From: Virgibacillus_N oceani_A
GTDB taxonomy: Bacteria; Bacillota; Bacilli; Bacillales; Amphibacillaceae
Assembly: GCA_041521345.1 (NCBI GenBank)
Contig: JBGOHB010000023.1
Direction: 5' to 3' (one strand)
Length of the DNA: 64,000 bases
Positions 44,144 to 52,604 of the stretch are shown here, one piece after another. The notes under the pieces are model-generated. The model did no database searches and was not told the origin of the DNA. It worked only from the letters and a program-made list of their open reading frames with translations. Position 1 is the first letter of the stretch. Each line of letters starts with the position of its first letter. Both the position numbers and the translations under genes were made by a program.

Positions 44144-44407
44144 ATGACTGATCGTAATAATCGTAAAGTATACACAGGACGTGTAGTTTCAGATAAAATG
44201 GATAAAACGATTTCGGTTTTAGTTGAAACGTATAAGTTTCACTCACTATACGGAAAACGTGTGAAATACTCCAAGAAATTTAAAACACATGATGAGAACA
44301 ACCAGGCAAAAACCGGTGATATTGTACGTATCATGGAAACCCGGCCATTATCAGCTACAAAGCGTTTCCGTTTAGTCGAGGTAGTGGAGGAAGCAGTAAT
44401 TATATAA
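44144..44407 (+). CDS. rpsQ: 30S ribosomal protein S17
   Basis: Primary 16S-binding protein, 87 residues: RKVYTGRVVSDKMDKTISVL, YSKKFKTHDENNQAKTGDIV and METRPLSATKRFRLVEVVE. ATG 44144 follows ATAGGAGGTTAGCCTCAAT. Confidence 0.97.
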   Translation: MTDRNNRKVYTGRVVSDKMDKTISVLVETYKFHSLYGKRVKYSKKFKTHDENNQAKTGDIVRIMETRPLSATKRFRLVEVVEEAVII

Positions 44408-44450
44408 GGAAGTTTCGGTAATATAGGCTTCGAAGGGAGGTCCCAGTGAC

Positions 44451-44819
44451 ATGATTCAACAGGAAACTAAATTAAAGATAGCAGATAACTCTGGAGCACG
44501 TGAAGTGCAAACCATTAAAGTATTGGGTGGATCAGGCCGCAAGACAGCGAATATTGGTGATGTAATTGTTTGCACAGTGAAAAACGCAACACCCGGAGGC
44601 GTTGTTAAGAAAGGTGAAGTAGTAAGAGCGGTTATTGTGCGTTCGAAATCCGGTGCACGCCGTAAAGATGGATCATATATTCGTTTTGGTGAAAACGCAG
44701 CGGTAATTGTACGTGACGATAAAAGTCCAAGAGGAACGCGTATTTTCGGACCGGTCGCACGTGAATTACGTGATGCCAAATTCATGAAAATCGTATCTCT
44801 GGCTCCGGAAGTATTATAA
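44451..44819 (+). CDS. rplN: 50S ribosomal protein L14
   Basis: 122-residue subunit-interface protein that also receives the silencing factor RsfS. Signature: MIQQETKLKIADNSGAREVQ, VKKGEVVRAVIVRSK and GPVARELRDAKFMKIVSLAP. ATG 44451 follows GAAGGGAGGTCCCAGTGAC. A 133-base gap, longer than usual in this operon, separates it from rplX. Confidence 0.97.
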   Translation: MIQQETKLKIADNSGAREVQTIKVLGGSGRKTANIGDVIVCTVKNATPGGVVKKGEVVRAVIVRSKSGARRKDGSYIRFGENAAVIVRDDKSPRGTRIFGPVARELRDAKFMKIVSLAPEVL

Positions 44820-44952
44820 ATGATTGTTTAAAAACTGGATGTGCAAAATGCTCCGAATAACAGGGAAAAGACAACAATTCGCAGTACTTTTCCAGCAGTT
44901 TTTAGGCAGTCTCCCTAGGCGTAAAAGACCAGTGCAAGGAGGTGCGTCAAGC

Positions 44953-45264
44953 ATGCATGTAAAAAAAGGTGATAAAGTAAAAGTAATTTCCGGTAAAGAC
45001 CGCGGAAAAGAAGGTACCATCCTGGAAGCATTTCCGAAAAAGGATCGTGTACTTGTAGAAGGAATCAACATGGTGAAAAAACACGCAAAGCCTTCACAGG
45101 AGAACCCACAAGGCGGTATTTTGGAACTGGAAGCTTCAATTCATGTTTCCAACGTAATGCCGATTGATTCCAAATCAGGAGAGCCAACCCGCGTTGGCTA
45201 TGAAGAACGTGATGGCAAAAAAGTGCGCATCGCTAAAAAATCCGGTGAAGCAATAGATAAATAA
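44953..45264 (+). CDS. rplX: 50S ribosomal protein L24
   Basis: L24 starts 50S assembly. From ATG 44953 (AAGGAGGTGCGTCAAGC) it has 103 residues with a KOW motif: MHVKKGDKVKVISGKDRGKE, then NMVKKHAKPSQENPQGGI. The longer frame from 44824 is not needed and has a non-homologous N terminus. Confidence 0.96.
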   Translation: MHVKKGDKVKVISGKDRGKEGTILEAFPKKDRVLVEGINMVKKHAKPSQENPQGGILELEASIHVSNVMPIDSKSGEPTRVGYEERDGKKVRIAKKSGEAIDK

Positions 45265-45292
45265 TTTGTGAATCGAAAGGAGGGCGCTCGTG

Positions 45293-45832
45293 ATGAATGA
45301 ACTAAAACAAAAATATCAGGATAATATACTACCATCCTTAATGAATAAATTTGAATATAAATCTGTAATGCAGGCACCAACAATTGAAAAGATTGTAATC
45401 AACATGGGTGTTGGTGATGCTGTGCAAAATTCAAAAGCATTAGATAATGTAATTGAAGAGCTTTCACTCATTTCCGGTCAAAAACCAATCGTAACCCGTG
45501 CGAAGAAATCAATTGCCGGCTTTCGTCTTCGTGAAGGAATGCCAATCGGTGCAAAAGTAACCCTTCGCGGAGAAAGAATGTATGAATTTCTGCAAAAGTT
45601 GATTGCTGTTTCACTGCCGCGTGTACGTGACTTCCGCGGTATTTCGAAAAAAGCTTTTGATGGACGCGGAAATTATACACTAGGTGTAAAAGAGCAATTG
45701 ATTTTCCCGGAAATTAACTATGATAAAGTAAATAAAGTCCGCGGTATGGATATTGTGATCGTAACAACTTCCGAAACGGATGAAGAGGCTCGTGAACTCT
45801 TGTCACAGCTCGGCATGCCTTTCCAAAAATAA
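45293..45832 (+). CDS. rplE: 50S ribosomal protein L5
   Basis: L5 binds 5S rRNA and contacts P-site tRNA. ATG 45293, with AAGGAGGG nine bases upstream, gives 179 residues, the usual length; a GTG one codon earlier is less likely. Marks: KIVINMGVGDAVQNSKALDN, TRAKKSIAGFRLREGMPIGA and LPRVRDFRGISKKAFDGRGN. Confidence 0.97.
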   Translation: MNELKQKYQDNILPSLMNKFEYKSVMQAPTIEKIVINMGVGDAVQNSKALDNVIEELSLISGQKPIVTRAKKSIAGFRLREGMPIGAKVTLRGERMYEFLQKLIAVSLPRVRDFRGISKKAFDGRGNYTLGVKEQLIFPEINYDKVNKVRGMDIVIVTTSETDEEARELLSQLGMPFQK

Positions 45833-45864
45833 GCTTTTCAGAGCTACTACAAGGAGGGAAAATT

Positions 45865-46050
45865 GTGGCTAAAAAATCAATGATTGCAAAGCAAAAACGC
45901 CCGCAAAAGTATAAAGTACGTGAATACACACGTTGTGAGCGCTGTGGCCGACCACATTCAGTAATTCGTAAGTTTAAACTTTGCCGAATTTGTTTCCGTG
46001 AACTTGCCTATAAAGGTCAAATTCCCGGTGTCAAAAAAGCAAGCTGGTAA
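45865..46050 (+). CDS. rpsZ: 30S ribosomal protein S14, zinc-binding type
   Basis: 61-residue type Z S14 with CERCGRPH and CRICFREL zinc pairs. Starts at GTG 45865 after AAGGAGGGAAAATT. Bacilli often encode a second zinc-free S14 elsewhere for zinc starvation. It occupies the normal rplE-rpsN-rpsH position. Confidence 0.97.
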   Translation: MAKKSMIAKQKRPQKYKVREYTRCERCGRPHSVIRKFKLCRICFRELAYKGQIPGVKKASW

Positions 46051-46079
46051 TCCCCGATTTGGGAAGGAGGTAATGATTA

Positions 46080-46478
46080 ATGGTTATGACAGATCCAATT
46101 GCAGATATGCTGACTCGTATTCGTAATGCCAACATGGTGAAACATGAGAAGCTGGAACTGCCGGCTTCAAAGATGAAAAAAGAAATCGCTGATATTTTAA
46201 AGCGTGAAGGTTTTGTTTCCGACTATGAATTCGTTGAAGACAATAAACAGGGTATCCTGCGTATTTTTCTTAAATACGGTATGAACGAAGACCGTGTAAT
46301 AACCGGAATTAAACGTATCAGCAAGCCTGGACTACGCGTTTATGCAAAAGCAAATGAGGTACCGCGTGTACTTAATGGCTTGGGAATCGCGATCGTATCC
46401 ACATCCAAAGGTGTGCTTTCGGACAAAGAAGCACGTTCACAGGCTGTTGGCGGCGAAGTACTGGCATATGTCTGGTAA
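46080..46478 (+). CDS. rpsH: 30S ribosomal protein S8
   Basis: S8 binds helix 21 of 16S rRNA and in E. coli represses the spc operon. 132 residues: MVMTDPIADMLTRIRNANMV, GIKRISKPGLRVYAKANEVP and the C-terminal GGEVLAYVW. ATG 46080 follows GGGAAGGAGG by nine bases. Confidence 0.97.
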   Translation: MVMTDPIADMLTRIRNANMVKHEKLELPASKMKKEIADILKREGFVSDYEFVEDNKQGILRIFLKYGMNEDRVITGIKRISKPGLRVYAKANEVPRVLNGLGIAIVSTSKGVLSDKEARSQAVGGEVLAYVW

Positions 46479-46508
46479 TGAAGATTTTTAAATGAGGAGG
46501 TGCATGGA

Positions 46509-47045
46509 ATGTCTCGTATAGGACTTAAGCCAATTGAGATCCCAGAGGGTGTAGAAGTGAAGTTTGATAATAACAACGTTACTGTCAAAGGCCCTAAAGG
46601 GGAATTATCCAGAACATTAAGCGCTGAAATGAAAATTAATATAGAAGATAACGTAATTACCGTTGAACGTCCAAGTGACCATAAAGAACATCGCGGTTTG
46701 CACGGAACAACACGCAGTTTGATCAGTAACATGGTAGAAGGCGTGAGCAAAGGCTTTGAAAAATCACTTGAAATTATCGGTGTAGGGTATCGTGCCCAAA
46801 AGCAGGGAGATAAAGTAGTCATTAATGCCGGCTACTCTCATCCGGTAGAGCTTGACACAGTAGATGGTATTGAAATTGAAGTTCCAAAAAACACACAGCT
46901 GACCGTTAAAGGTATCGATAAAGAGCTTGTTGGAGCAGTTGCCTCAAACATTCGTGCAATAAGACCGCCGGAACCATACAAAGGAAAAGGTATTCGTTAT
47001 GCAGGTGAATATGTACGACAAAAAGAAGGTAAAACTGCGAAGTAA
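46509..47045 (+). CDS. rplF: 50S ribosomal protein L6
   Basis: L6 lies near the sarcin-ricin loop. ATG 46509 (GAGGAGGTG seven bases upstream) gives 178 residues: MSRIGLKPIEIPEGVEVKFD, two repeats of one fold, and the ending KGKGIRYAGEYVRQKEGKTA. The frame opens at GTG 46500, which is inside the ribosome-binding site. Confidence 0.97.
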   Translation: MSRIGLKPIEIPEGVEVKFDNNNVTVKGPKGELSRTLSAEMKINIEDNVITVERPSDHKEHRGLHGTTRSLISNMVEGVSKGFEKSLEIIGVGYRAQKQGDKVVINAGYSHPVELDTVDGIEIEVPKNTQLTVKGIDKELVGAVASNIRAIRPPEPYKGKGIRYAGEYVRQKEGKTAK

Positions 47046-47075
47046 GGTTAGTTAAGCCAGAAAGGAGTGAGCTTG

Positions 47076-47438
47076 ATGATCAAAAAACCGGCAAAAAATG
47101 TTACGCGTAAAAGAAGACACGCACGTGTTCGCAGACAAATTACCGGTACACAGGAACGTCCCCGTTTAAACGTGTATCGTTCAAATAAGCACATTTATGT
47201 ACAGTTGATTGATGATCAAAAGGGTACTACGCTTGTGAGTGCTTCTACACAAGATAAAGAATTGAACACTGGAACATCAGGGAACACAGAAGCTGCAAAA
47301 CAGGTGGGCGAAGCAATTGCCAAACGTGCCCAGGATAAAGGATTCAAATCAATCGTATTTGACCGCGCGGGCTATCTTTATCATGGACGTGTAAAAGCCT
47401 TGGCAGACGCTGCAAGAGAAGCAGGTCTTGAATTTTAA
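47076..47438 (+). CDS. rplR: 50S ribosomal protein L18
   Basis: L18 binds 5S rRNA with L5. From ATG 47076 (AAAGGAGTGAGCTTG) 120 residues: RKRRHARVRRQITGTQERPR, LNVYRSNKHIYVQLID and the ending YHGRVKALADAAREAGLEF. An in-frame GTG at 47067 falls within the ribosome-binding site. Confidence 0.97.
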   Translation: MIKKPAKNVTRKRRHARVRRQITGTQERPRLNVYRSNKHIYVQLIDDQKGTTLVSASTQDKELNTGTSGNTEAAKQVGEAIAKRAQDKGFKSIVFDRAGYLYHGRVKALADAAREAGLEF

Positions 47439-47461
47439 AAGATAAAGGAGGGAACCATTAC

Positions 47462-47965
47462 ATGAAGACAAACATTGATCCGAATAAATTAGATCTTGAA
47501 GAACGCGTTGTTGCGGTGAACCGTGTTGCAAAAGTTGTTAAAGGCGGACGGAATTTCCGTTTTGCCGCACTAGTTGTAATTGGTGACAAAAATGGTCATG
47601 TAGGCTTTGGTACAGGGAAATCCAAGGAAGTACCGGAAGCTATTAAAAAAGCGGTGGATGATGCAAAGAAAAATCTGATTGAAATTCCGATCGTTGGTAC
47701 GACGATTCCTCATGAAATCCATGGCGTGTTCGGCTCCGGTAATGTATTGATGAAACCTGCTACAGAAGGTACAGGAGTTATCTCCGGCGGACCGGTTCGT
47801 GCTATCATGGAACTTGGCGGTGTCGGTGACATTCTGACAAAGTCACTTGGTTCAAATACACCAATCAACGTGATTCGTGCAACATTGACCGGACTAACAA
47901 ACTTAAAAAAAGCAGAAGACGTAGCAAAACTGCGTGGAAAGTCTGTAGAAGAACTGTTAGGATAA
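47462..47965 (+). CDS. rpsE: 30S ribosomal protein S5
   Basis: S5 helps decoding accuracy and the mRNA entry helicase. 167 residues: ERVVAVNRVAKVVKGGRNFR and GSGNVLMKPATEGTGVISGG. The spectinomycin loop VVKGGRNFRF appears unchanged. ATG 47462 follows AAAGGAGGGAACCATTAC. Confidence 0.97.
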   Translation: MKTNIDPNKLDLEERVVAVNRVAKVVKGGRNFRFAALVVIGDKNGHVGFGTGKSKEVPEAIKKAVDDAKKNLIEIPIVGTTIPHEIHGVFGSGNVLMKPATEGTGVISGGPVRAIMELGGVGDILTKSLGSNTPINVIRATLTGLTNLKKAEDVAKLRGKSVEELLG

Positions 47966-47977
47966 GGAGGGAAGGCT

Positions 47978-48160
47978 ATGTCTAAAAAGTTGGAAATAAC
48001 CCTCACACGTAGTATTATTGGCGCAAATGAGGTACAGAAAAAAACTGTAGAAGCACTGGGACTGAAAAAAATCCGCCAATCCGTTGTGCGTGAAGATACG
48101 GATAGTGTGCGCGGTATGATTAATAAAGTATCCCATCTGCTGGCAGTAAAAGAAATATAA
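47978..48160 (+). CDS. rpmD: 50S ribosomal protein L30
   Basis: 60-residue protein present in Bacilli but lost in several lineages: KKLEITLTRSIIGANEVQKK and GLKKIRQSVVREDTDSVRGM. ATG 47978 follows AAGGAGGGAAGGCT, 12 bases after rpsE. Confidence 0.96.
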   Translation: MSKKLEITLTRSIIGANEVQKKTVEALGLKKIRQSVVREDTDSVRGMINKVSHLLAVKEI

Positions 48161-48191
48161 ATAAGCATTAGTGTAAAGAGGAGGTGCTCGT

Positions 48192-48632
48192 ATGAAACTT
48201 CACGAATTAAAAGCATCAGAAGGTAGTCGCAAAACCAGAAATCGCGTGGGTCGCGGTATGTCATCAGGGAACGGAAAAACATCCGGCCGAGGACACAAAG
48301 GACAAAAAGCGCGTACAGGCGGCGGTACACGTCCGGGATTTGAAGGCGGCCAAATGCCATTATTCCAGCGCTTGCCAAAACGCGGATTTACCAATATTCA
48401 CAAGAAAGAATTTGCTATAGTAAACCTGGATGCACTAAATCGTTTTGAAGACGACACGGAAATTACACCTGAGCTATTACTTGAAGAAGGTGTCGTTAGT
48501 AAACTGAAAACCGGCATTAAAGTGCTCGGAAACGGTACTATCGAAAAGAAACTAACAGTAAAAGCTCACAAGTTCTCTGCTTCAGCTGCTGAAGCAATCG
48601 AGGCAGCGGGCGGGAAAACAGAGGTGATCTAA
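48192..48632 (+). CDS. rplO: 50S ribosomal protein L15
   Basis: 146-residue late-assembly protein with a glycine-rich basic arm: RNRVGRGMSSGNGKTSGRGH and KARTGGGTRPGFEGGQMPLF, then a globular C-terminal domain. ATG 48192 follows GAGGAGGTGCTCGT. secY begins three bases after its stop. Confidence 0.97.
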   Translation: MKLHELKASEGSRKTRNRVGRGMSSGNGKTSGRGHKGQKARTGGGTRPGFEGGQMPLFQRLPKRGFTNIHKKEFAIVNLDALNRFEDDTEITPELLLEEGVVSKLKTGIKVLGNGTIEKKLTVKAHKFSASAAEAIEAAGGKTEVI

Positions 48633-48635
48633 TTA

Positions 48636-49928
48636 ATGTTTCGGACAATCTCCAATTTTATGCGCGTTGGTGACATCAGACGAAAAATAATATTCACACT
48701 ACTCATGCTTGTTGTATTCCGTCTTGGAACATTTATTCCTGTTCCTTATACGGACAGAGAAGCGATTGATTTCATGAGCCAGCAAAATGTATTTGGTTTT
48801 CTAAATATTTTTGGCGGAGGCGCGCTGCAAAACTTCTCCATTTTTGCGATGGGTATTATGCCATATATTACCGCCTCCATCATCATGCAATTGCTGCAGA
48901 TGGATGTTGTGCCAAAGTTTGCTGAATGGAAAAAACAAGGTGAAATGGGACGTAAGAAGCTGGCACAGATTACACGTTACGGAACGATTGTGCTTGCATT
49001 TGTTCAGGCAATCGCCATGTCCGTCGGCTTTAACGTCATGGCAGGCGGTATGCTGATACAGGATCCAAATGCATTAACATTCTTGATTATTGCACTAGTA
49101 CTGACAAGCGGAACTGCATTTCTCATGTGGCTCGGGGAACAAATTACAGCAAACGGTGTTGGAAACGGGATTTCCATCATCATTTTTGCCGGGATTGTTG
49201 CAGCAGTTCCAAATGGGGTTCAGCAATTATACAGCCAGTATTTTGTAAATCCGGGTGATGATTTGTTTATCAATATTGTTATTGTCGCTTTAATCGCCCT
49301 GGTTGTTGTGGCTGTTATCGTAGGTGTTGTATTTATATTGCAGGCACTGCGAAAAATACCAATTCAATATGCGAAAAAACTTGTAAACCGTTCTCCGGTA
49401 GGCGGGCAATCCACGCATTTGCCATTGAAAGTAAATGCTGCAGGAGTGATCCCGGTTATTTTTGCCATTGCCTTTATGATCGCACCAAGTACGGTTGCAG
49501 GTTTCTTTGAAGGTAGTCCTGTGGCACAAACGATTACAATGATATTTGACTATACACAGCCTATAGGTATGGTCTTGTATGTAGGGTTAATCATTGCTTT
49601 CACATACTTCTATACGTTTGTTCAAGTAAACCCTGAACATATGGCTGAAAACCTGCAGAAACAAGGCGGGTACATCCCAGGGATTCGACCTGGCCATAAT
49701 ACGGAAAGGTATTTGACACGTGTCATCAATCGGCTGACATTTGTTGGGGCCCTATTTCTGGCAGCTGTTTCTGTACTCCCGATTGTTTTGGGTGGCTTAG
49801 CGGGTCTGCCTCAAGCAGTACAAATCGGCGGCACAAGTTTACTAATCGTAGTTGGTGTGGCATTAAATACAATGAAACAGCTGGAAAGCCAGTTGGTTAA
49901 ACGCCACTACAAAGGTTTTATCCGGTAA
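48636..49928 (+). CDS. secY: SecY protein translocase channel
   Basis: SecY is the ten-helix channel through which unfolded proteins cross the membrane; it works with SecE (20755) and SecA. The 430-residue protein begins MFRTISNFMRVGDIRRKIIF; the conserved LGIMPYI-type segment reads FAMGIMPYITASIIMQLLQM and the cytoplasmic loop motif KQGGYIPGIRPG lies near residue 345. Start ATG 48636 has a GAGGTGATC ribosome-binding site inside rplO, so translation is coupled. Confidence 0.97.
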   Translation: MFRTISNFMRVGDIRRKIIFTLLMLVVFRLGTFIPVPYTDREAIDFMSQQNVFGFLNIFGGGALQNFSIFAMGIMPYITASIIMQLLQMDVVPKFAEWKKQGEMGRKKLAQITRYGTIVLAFVQAIAMSVGFNVMAGGMLIQDPNALTFLIIALVLTSGTAFLMWLGEQITANGVGNGISIIIFAGIVAAVPNGVQQLYSQYFVNPGDDLFINIVIVALIALVVVAVIVGVVFILQALRKIPIQYAKKLVNRSPVGGQSTHLPLKVNAAGVIPVIFAIAFMIAPSTVAGFFEGSPVAQTITMIFDYTQPIGMVLYVGLIIAFTYFYTFVQVNPEHMAENLQKQGGYIPGIRPGHNTERYLTRVINRLTFVGALFLAAVSVLPIVLGGLAGLPQAVQIGGTSLLIVVGVALNTMKQLESQLVKRHYKGFIR

Positions 49929-49959
49929 TCCGGTGCCACGGAGAGCGAGGAGAAATAAC

Positions 49960-50604
49960 TTGAATTTGATTTTAATGGGTCTGCCTGGTGCCGGAAAAGG
50001 AACGCAGGCAAAAAAAATAAATGAAAAGTATAATATCCCTCATATTTCAACTGGAGATATGTTCCGATTGGCAATTCAAGAGGGAACAGAACTGGGAACG
50101 AAAGCGAAAGAATACATGGATCAAGGAAACCTTGTTCCGGATGAAGTAACGATTGGCATCGTTAGGGAACGCTTGGCGAAAGATGATTGCAGCAATGGAT
50201 TCCTGCTGGATGGATTTCCAAGGACCATTGCACAAGCTGAAGCGCTGCAAGAGCTTCTCGCCGATATGAACCAATCAATTGATCATGTCATTCATGTAGA
50301 TGTACCTAAAGAAAAATTGCTGGAGCGCTTAACCGGCCGCAGAATTTGCCCGACATGCGGAGCGACGTATCATGTAAAATACAACCCTCCAAAAGAAGAA
50401 GGAAAATGTGATCATGATGGTTCAAAACTGATTCAGCGGGATGACGATAAAGCGGAAACCGTAAAGAACCGTCTGGCTGTTAATATCGAGCAAACAAAAC
50501 CTTTATTGGACTTCTACAAGGATAAAGGATACCTTATAAGCGTAAATGGTGATCAGGAAATCAATCAAGTATTTGAAGATATTCGCACCAATATTGAAAA
50601 ATAA
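49960..50604 (+). CDS. adk: adenylate kinase
   Basis: Adenylate kinase converts AMP and ATP to two ADP. TTG 49960 with GAGGAG seven bases upstream starts a 214-residue protein MNLILMGLPGAGKGTQAKKI, where GLPGAGKGT is the P loop. The LID domain holds a zinc site: CPTCG near 130 and CDHDG near 150, the Cys3-Asp type of Gram-positive enzymes. The frame also opens upstream at 49933. The normal next gene, map, is missing. Confidence 0.96.
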   Translation: MNLILMGLPGAGKGTQAKKINEKYNIPHISTGDMFRLAIQEGTELGTKAKEYMDQGNLVPDEVTIGIVRERLAKDDCSNGFLLDGFPRTIAQAEALQELLADMNQSIDHVIHVDVPKEKLLERLTGRRICPTCGATYHVKYNPPKEEGKCDHDGSKLIQRDDDKAETVKNRLAVNIEQTKPLLDFYKDKGYLISVNGDQEINQVFEDIRTNIEK

Positions 50605-50608
50605 TACC

Positions 50609-50653
50609 CAGCCGTTCATGAAATGGACTAAAAAGGGTGCATTTCAGTGGCTG
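50609..50653 (+). other. hairpin after adk
   Basis: CAGCC (50609-50613) and TGAAATG (50619-50625) pair with CATTTCA (50640-50646) and GGCTG (50649-50653), giving 12 pairs with a small internal loop. There is no T tail, so it could be a processing or stability element rather than a terminator. Confidence 0.5.
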
Positions 50654-50761
50654 AAAAGTTATAATTAACGTTGGGAATACGCTTGTTCTGTGACACTGAA
50701 TGAAAAACAGCCTTTTCAAAAAGGTGAGCAAAAAATTCTATAGCCTAAGTGAAGGTGATCG

Positions 50762-51058
50762 TTGTTGAACGAAGATGATTCTATTCCGCTGATAGGTCAA
50801 GTTGTTCGTATTAAGCAAGGGCGCGAAGCAGGTCAATTCGCCGTTGTCATTCAAGCTGTGGATGACCGGTATGTTCTGCTTGCAGATGGGGAAAAACGTA
50901 AATATGATCGACCAAAGAAAAAGAACTTGCATCATATTGAGAAAATGAATTACATTTCTCCGGAAGTCCAAAACAGCCTTCTAGAAACTGGTCGTGTCAC
51001 AAATGGCAAACTCAGGTTTGCCATAGCTAAATTTACGAATGAGATTGTGACTGATTAA
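50762..51058 (+). CDS. KOW-domain RNA-binding protein
   Basis: A 98-residue protein of the L14e/KOW type found between the adk-map and infA genes in many Bacilli. The KOW segment reads GQVVRIKQGREAGQFAVVI and a basic patch YDRPKKKNLHHIE follows. It is likely to bind RNA or ribosomes; no specific role is known to me. Two TTG codons (50762 and 50765) are possible starts; AAGGTGAT ends at 50758, which favours 50765. It precedes infA by 19 bases. Confidence 0.85.
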   Translation: MLNEDDSIPLIGQVVRIKQGREAGQFAVVIQAVDDRYVLLADGEKRKYDRPKKKNLHHIEKMNYISPEVQNSLLETGRVTNGKLRFAIAKFTNEIVTD

Positions 51059-51077
51059 AAGAAGGGAGATCAACACG

Positions 51078-51296
51078 ATGGCGAAAGACGATGTAATTGA
51101 AGTGGAAGGAAAGGTAACAGAAACATTGCCGAATGCGATGTTTAATGTAGAGCTTGAAAATGGCCATACGGTCCTGGCGCACGTATCCGGTAAGATCCGG
51201 ATGCATTTCATCCGCATTCTGCCAGGTGATAAAGTAACGGTAGAGCTTTCACCGTACGATTTAACCAGAGGCAGAATTACGTACCGTTATAAATAA
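51078..51296 (+). CDS. infA: translation initiation factor IF-1
   Basis: 72-residue OB-fold protein that occupies the A site during initiation: MAKDDVIEVEGKVTETLPNA, then HVSGKIRMHFIRILPGDKVT. ATG 51078 follows GAAGGGAGATCAACACG. Confidence 0.97.
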   Translation: MAKDDVIEVEGKVTETLPNAMFNVELENGHTVLAHVSGKIRMHFIRILPGDKVTVELSPYDLTRGRITYRYK

Positions 51297-51324
51297 GTGC
51301 TCCTATATCAAAGGAGGTTGAATG

Positions 51325-51438
51325 ATGAAAGTAAGGGCATCTGTAAAACCAATTTGTGAAAAATGCAAAGTGATCAAACGTAAAGGAAAAGTAATGGTCA
51401 TTTGCGAAAATCCAAAGCATAAACAAAAACAAGGCTAA
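51325..51438 (+). CDS. rpmJ: 50S ribosomal protein L36
   Basis: 37 residues, [20 protein letters not shown] and a tail ending in KHKQKQG. The CxxC pair and a third cysteine with histidine (ICENPKH) form the zinc site. ATG 51325 follows AAAGGAGGTTGAATG; an adjacent ATG at 51322 is in frame. Confidence 0.97.
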
Positions 51439-51528
51439 CTCGACCTCGAAAGGTCAGAGGGCTTGGAGCAAATCAGCTTAACTGCAGATTTGAGGCAAAA
51501 ATAAGCAACCAGGAGGTGCTAAAGCTAT

Positions 51529-51894
51529 ATGGCACGTATTGCAGGTATAGATATTCCACGTGATAAACGTGTAGTGATCTCATTAACGTATGTTTATGGA
51601 GTCGGAAAAACGACTGCACAAAAAGTGCTTGAAGAAGCAGGCGTATCTGAGAATACGCGTGTGCGTGACCTGACTGAAGATGAGTTAGGCCGCATCCGTA
51701 AAGCCGTAAATGAATTTACCATTGAAGGTGACTTACGCCGTGAAACATCACTTAATATTAAACGTTTAATCGAAATCGGTGCCTACAGAGGAGTTCGTCA
51801 CCGTCGCGGACTGCCTGTGCGCGGACAGAAAACGAAAAACAACTCACGCACCCGTAAAGGGCCACGCCGTGCAGTTGCAGGCAAGAAGAAGTAA
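51529..51894 (+). CDS. rpsM: 30S ribosomal protein S13
   Basis: 121-residue head protein forming intersubunit bridges: MARIAGIDIPRDKRVVISLT, GAYRGVRHRRGLPVRGQKTK and a basic tail. ATG 51529 follows AGGAGGTGCTAAAGCTAT. Confidence 0.97.
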   Translation: MARIAGIDIPRDKRVVISLTYVYGVGKTTAQKVLEEAGVSENTRVRDLTEDELGRIRKAVNEFTIEGDLRRETSLNIKRLIEIGAYRGVRHRRGLPVRGQKTKNNSRTRKGPRRAVAGKKK

Positions 51895-51915
51895 ACGTAA
51901 AGGAGGTAAAAATGA

Positions 51916-52305
51916 ATGGCACGTAATACAAACACACGTAAACGCCGTGTGAAAAAGAATATAGAATCAGGTATAGCCCATATCCGTTCCACGTTTAACA
52001 ACACCATTGTTACGATTACGGACCCGCAGGGAAATGCGATCGGATGGAGTTCATCAGGTGCACTTGGATTTAAAGGTTCTAAAAAATCAACTCCATTTGC
52101 CGCTCAAATGGCAGCTGAAACTGCAGCAAAATCCGCAGTGGATAATGGTATGAAGTCATTAGAAGTAACTGTTAAAGGCCCCGGTGCCGGCCGTGAAGCT
52201 GCGATTCGTTCACTTCAGGCAGCAGGACTTGAGGTTACGGCAATTGTCGATGTAACACCAGTTCCTCACAATGGCTGCCGCCCGCCAAAACGTCGTCGTG
52301 TATAA
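51916..52305 (+). CDS. rpsK: 30S ribosomal protein S11
   Basis: 129 residues at the platform near the mRNA exit: SGIAHIRSTFNNTIVTITDP, GFKGSKKSTPFAAQMAAE and VTPVPHNGCRPPKRRRV. The conserved N that can become isoaspartate lies in PHNGCRPPK. ATG 51916 follows AAAGGAGGTAAAAATGA. Confidence 0.97.
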   Translation: MARNTNTRKRRVKKNIESGIAHIRSTFNNTIVTITDPQGNAIGWSSSGALGFKGSKKSTPFAAQMAAETAAKSAVDNGMKSLEVTVKGPGAGREAAIRSLQAAGLEVTAIVDVTPVPHNGCRPPKRRRV

Positions 52306-52604
52306 GTATACCGTATAGAATTTGTCACCTTGTCTATAATGGGTTATATGTAGAACAGCCTAAAGGTACCGAAAACCTTTAAGCTAAGCCTGGCAGATAA
52401 GTAAGTATAAAACTTTCTTTCTGCATAAGTGCAGCTAAGGCTTTCGTCATTAAAGCCTGGCGATAAGCCAAGTTTTCTAATAAGACAAGAAAGTACGAAA
52501 GAAATACAGGTAGAGAAGGGTAAATCAACTGCCTATTTGGGGAATTTCGGTTAGGCAAGCAAGTCTAACCGGGGTTTCGACGTTTTTAAGGAGGGTTTTA
52601 TTGG
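52306..52604 (+). other. structured leader of rpoA
   Basis: Longest spacer in the alpha operon. Paired elements: AAAGGT and ACCTTT (about 52362-52382); AGGCTTT and AAAGCCT (about 52438-52458); an outer closing helix ACTTTCTT with AAGAAAGT (about 52412-52493); and CGGTTAG (52548-52554) with CTAACCG (52565-52571). CTGCATAAGTGCA (52421-52433) recurs exactly after rplQ, and AAGCCAAGTTTTCTAATAAG resembles the element before rpoC. No clear terminator. Confidence 0.6.

Noticed and set aside
47710..48378. 222-codon minus-strand frame
   Set aside because: Antisense to rpsE, rpmD and rplO, all clear ribosomal proteins; the length follows from their codon bias.
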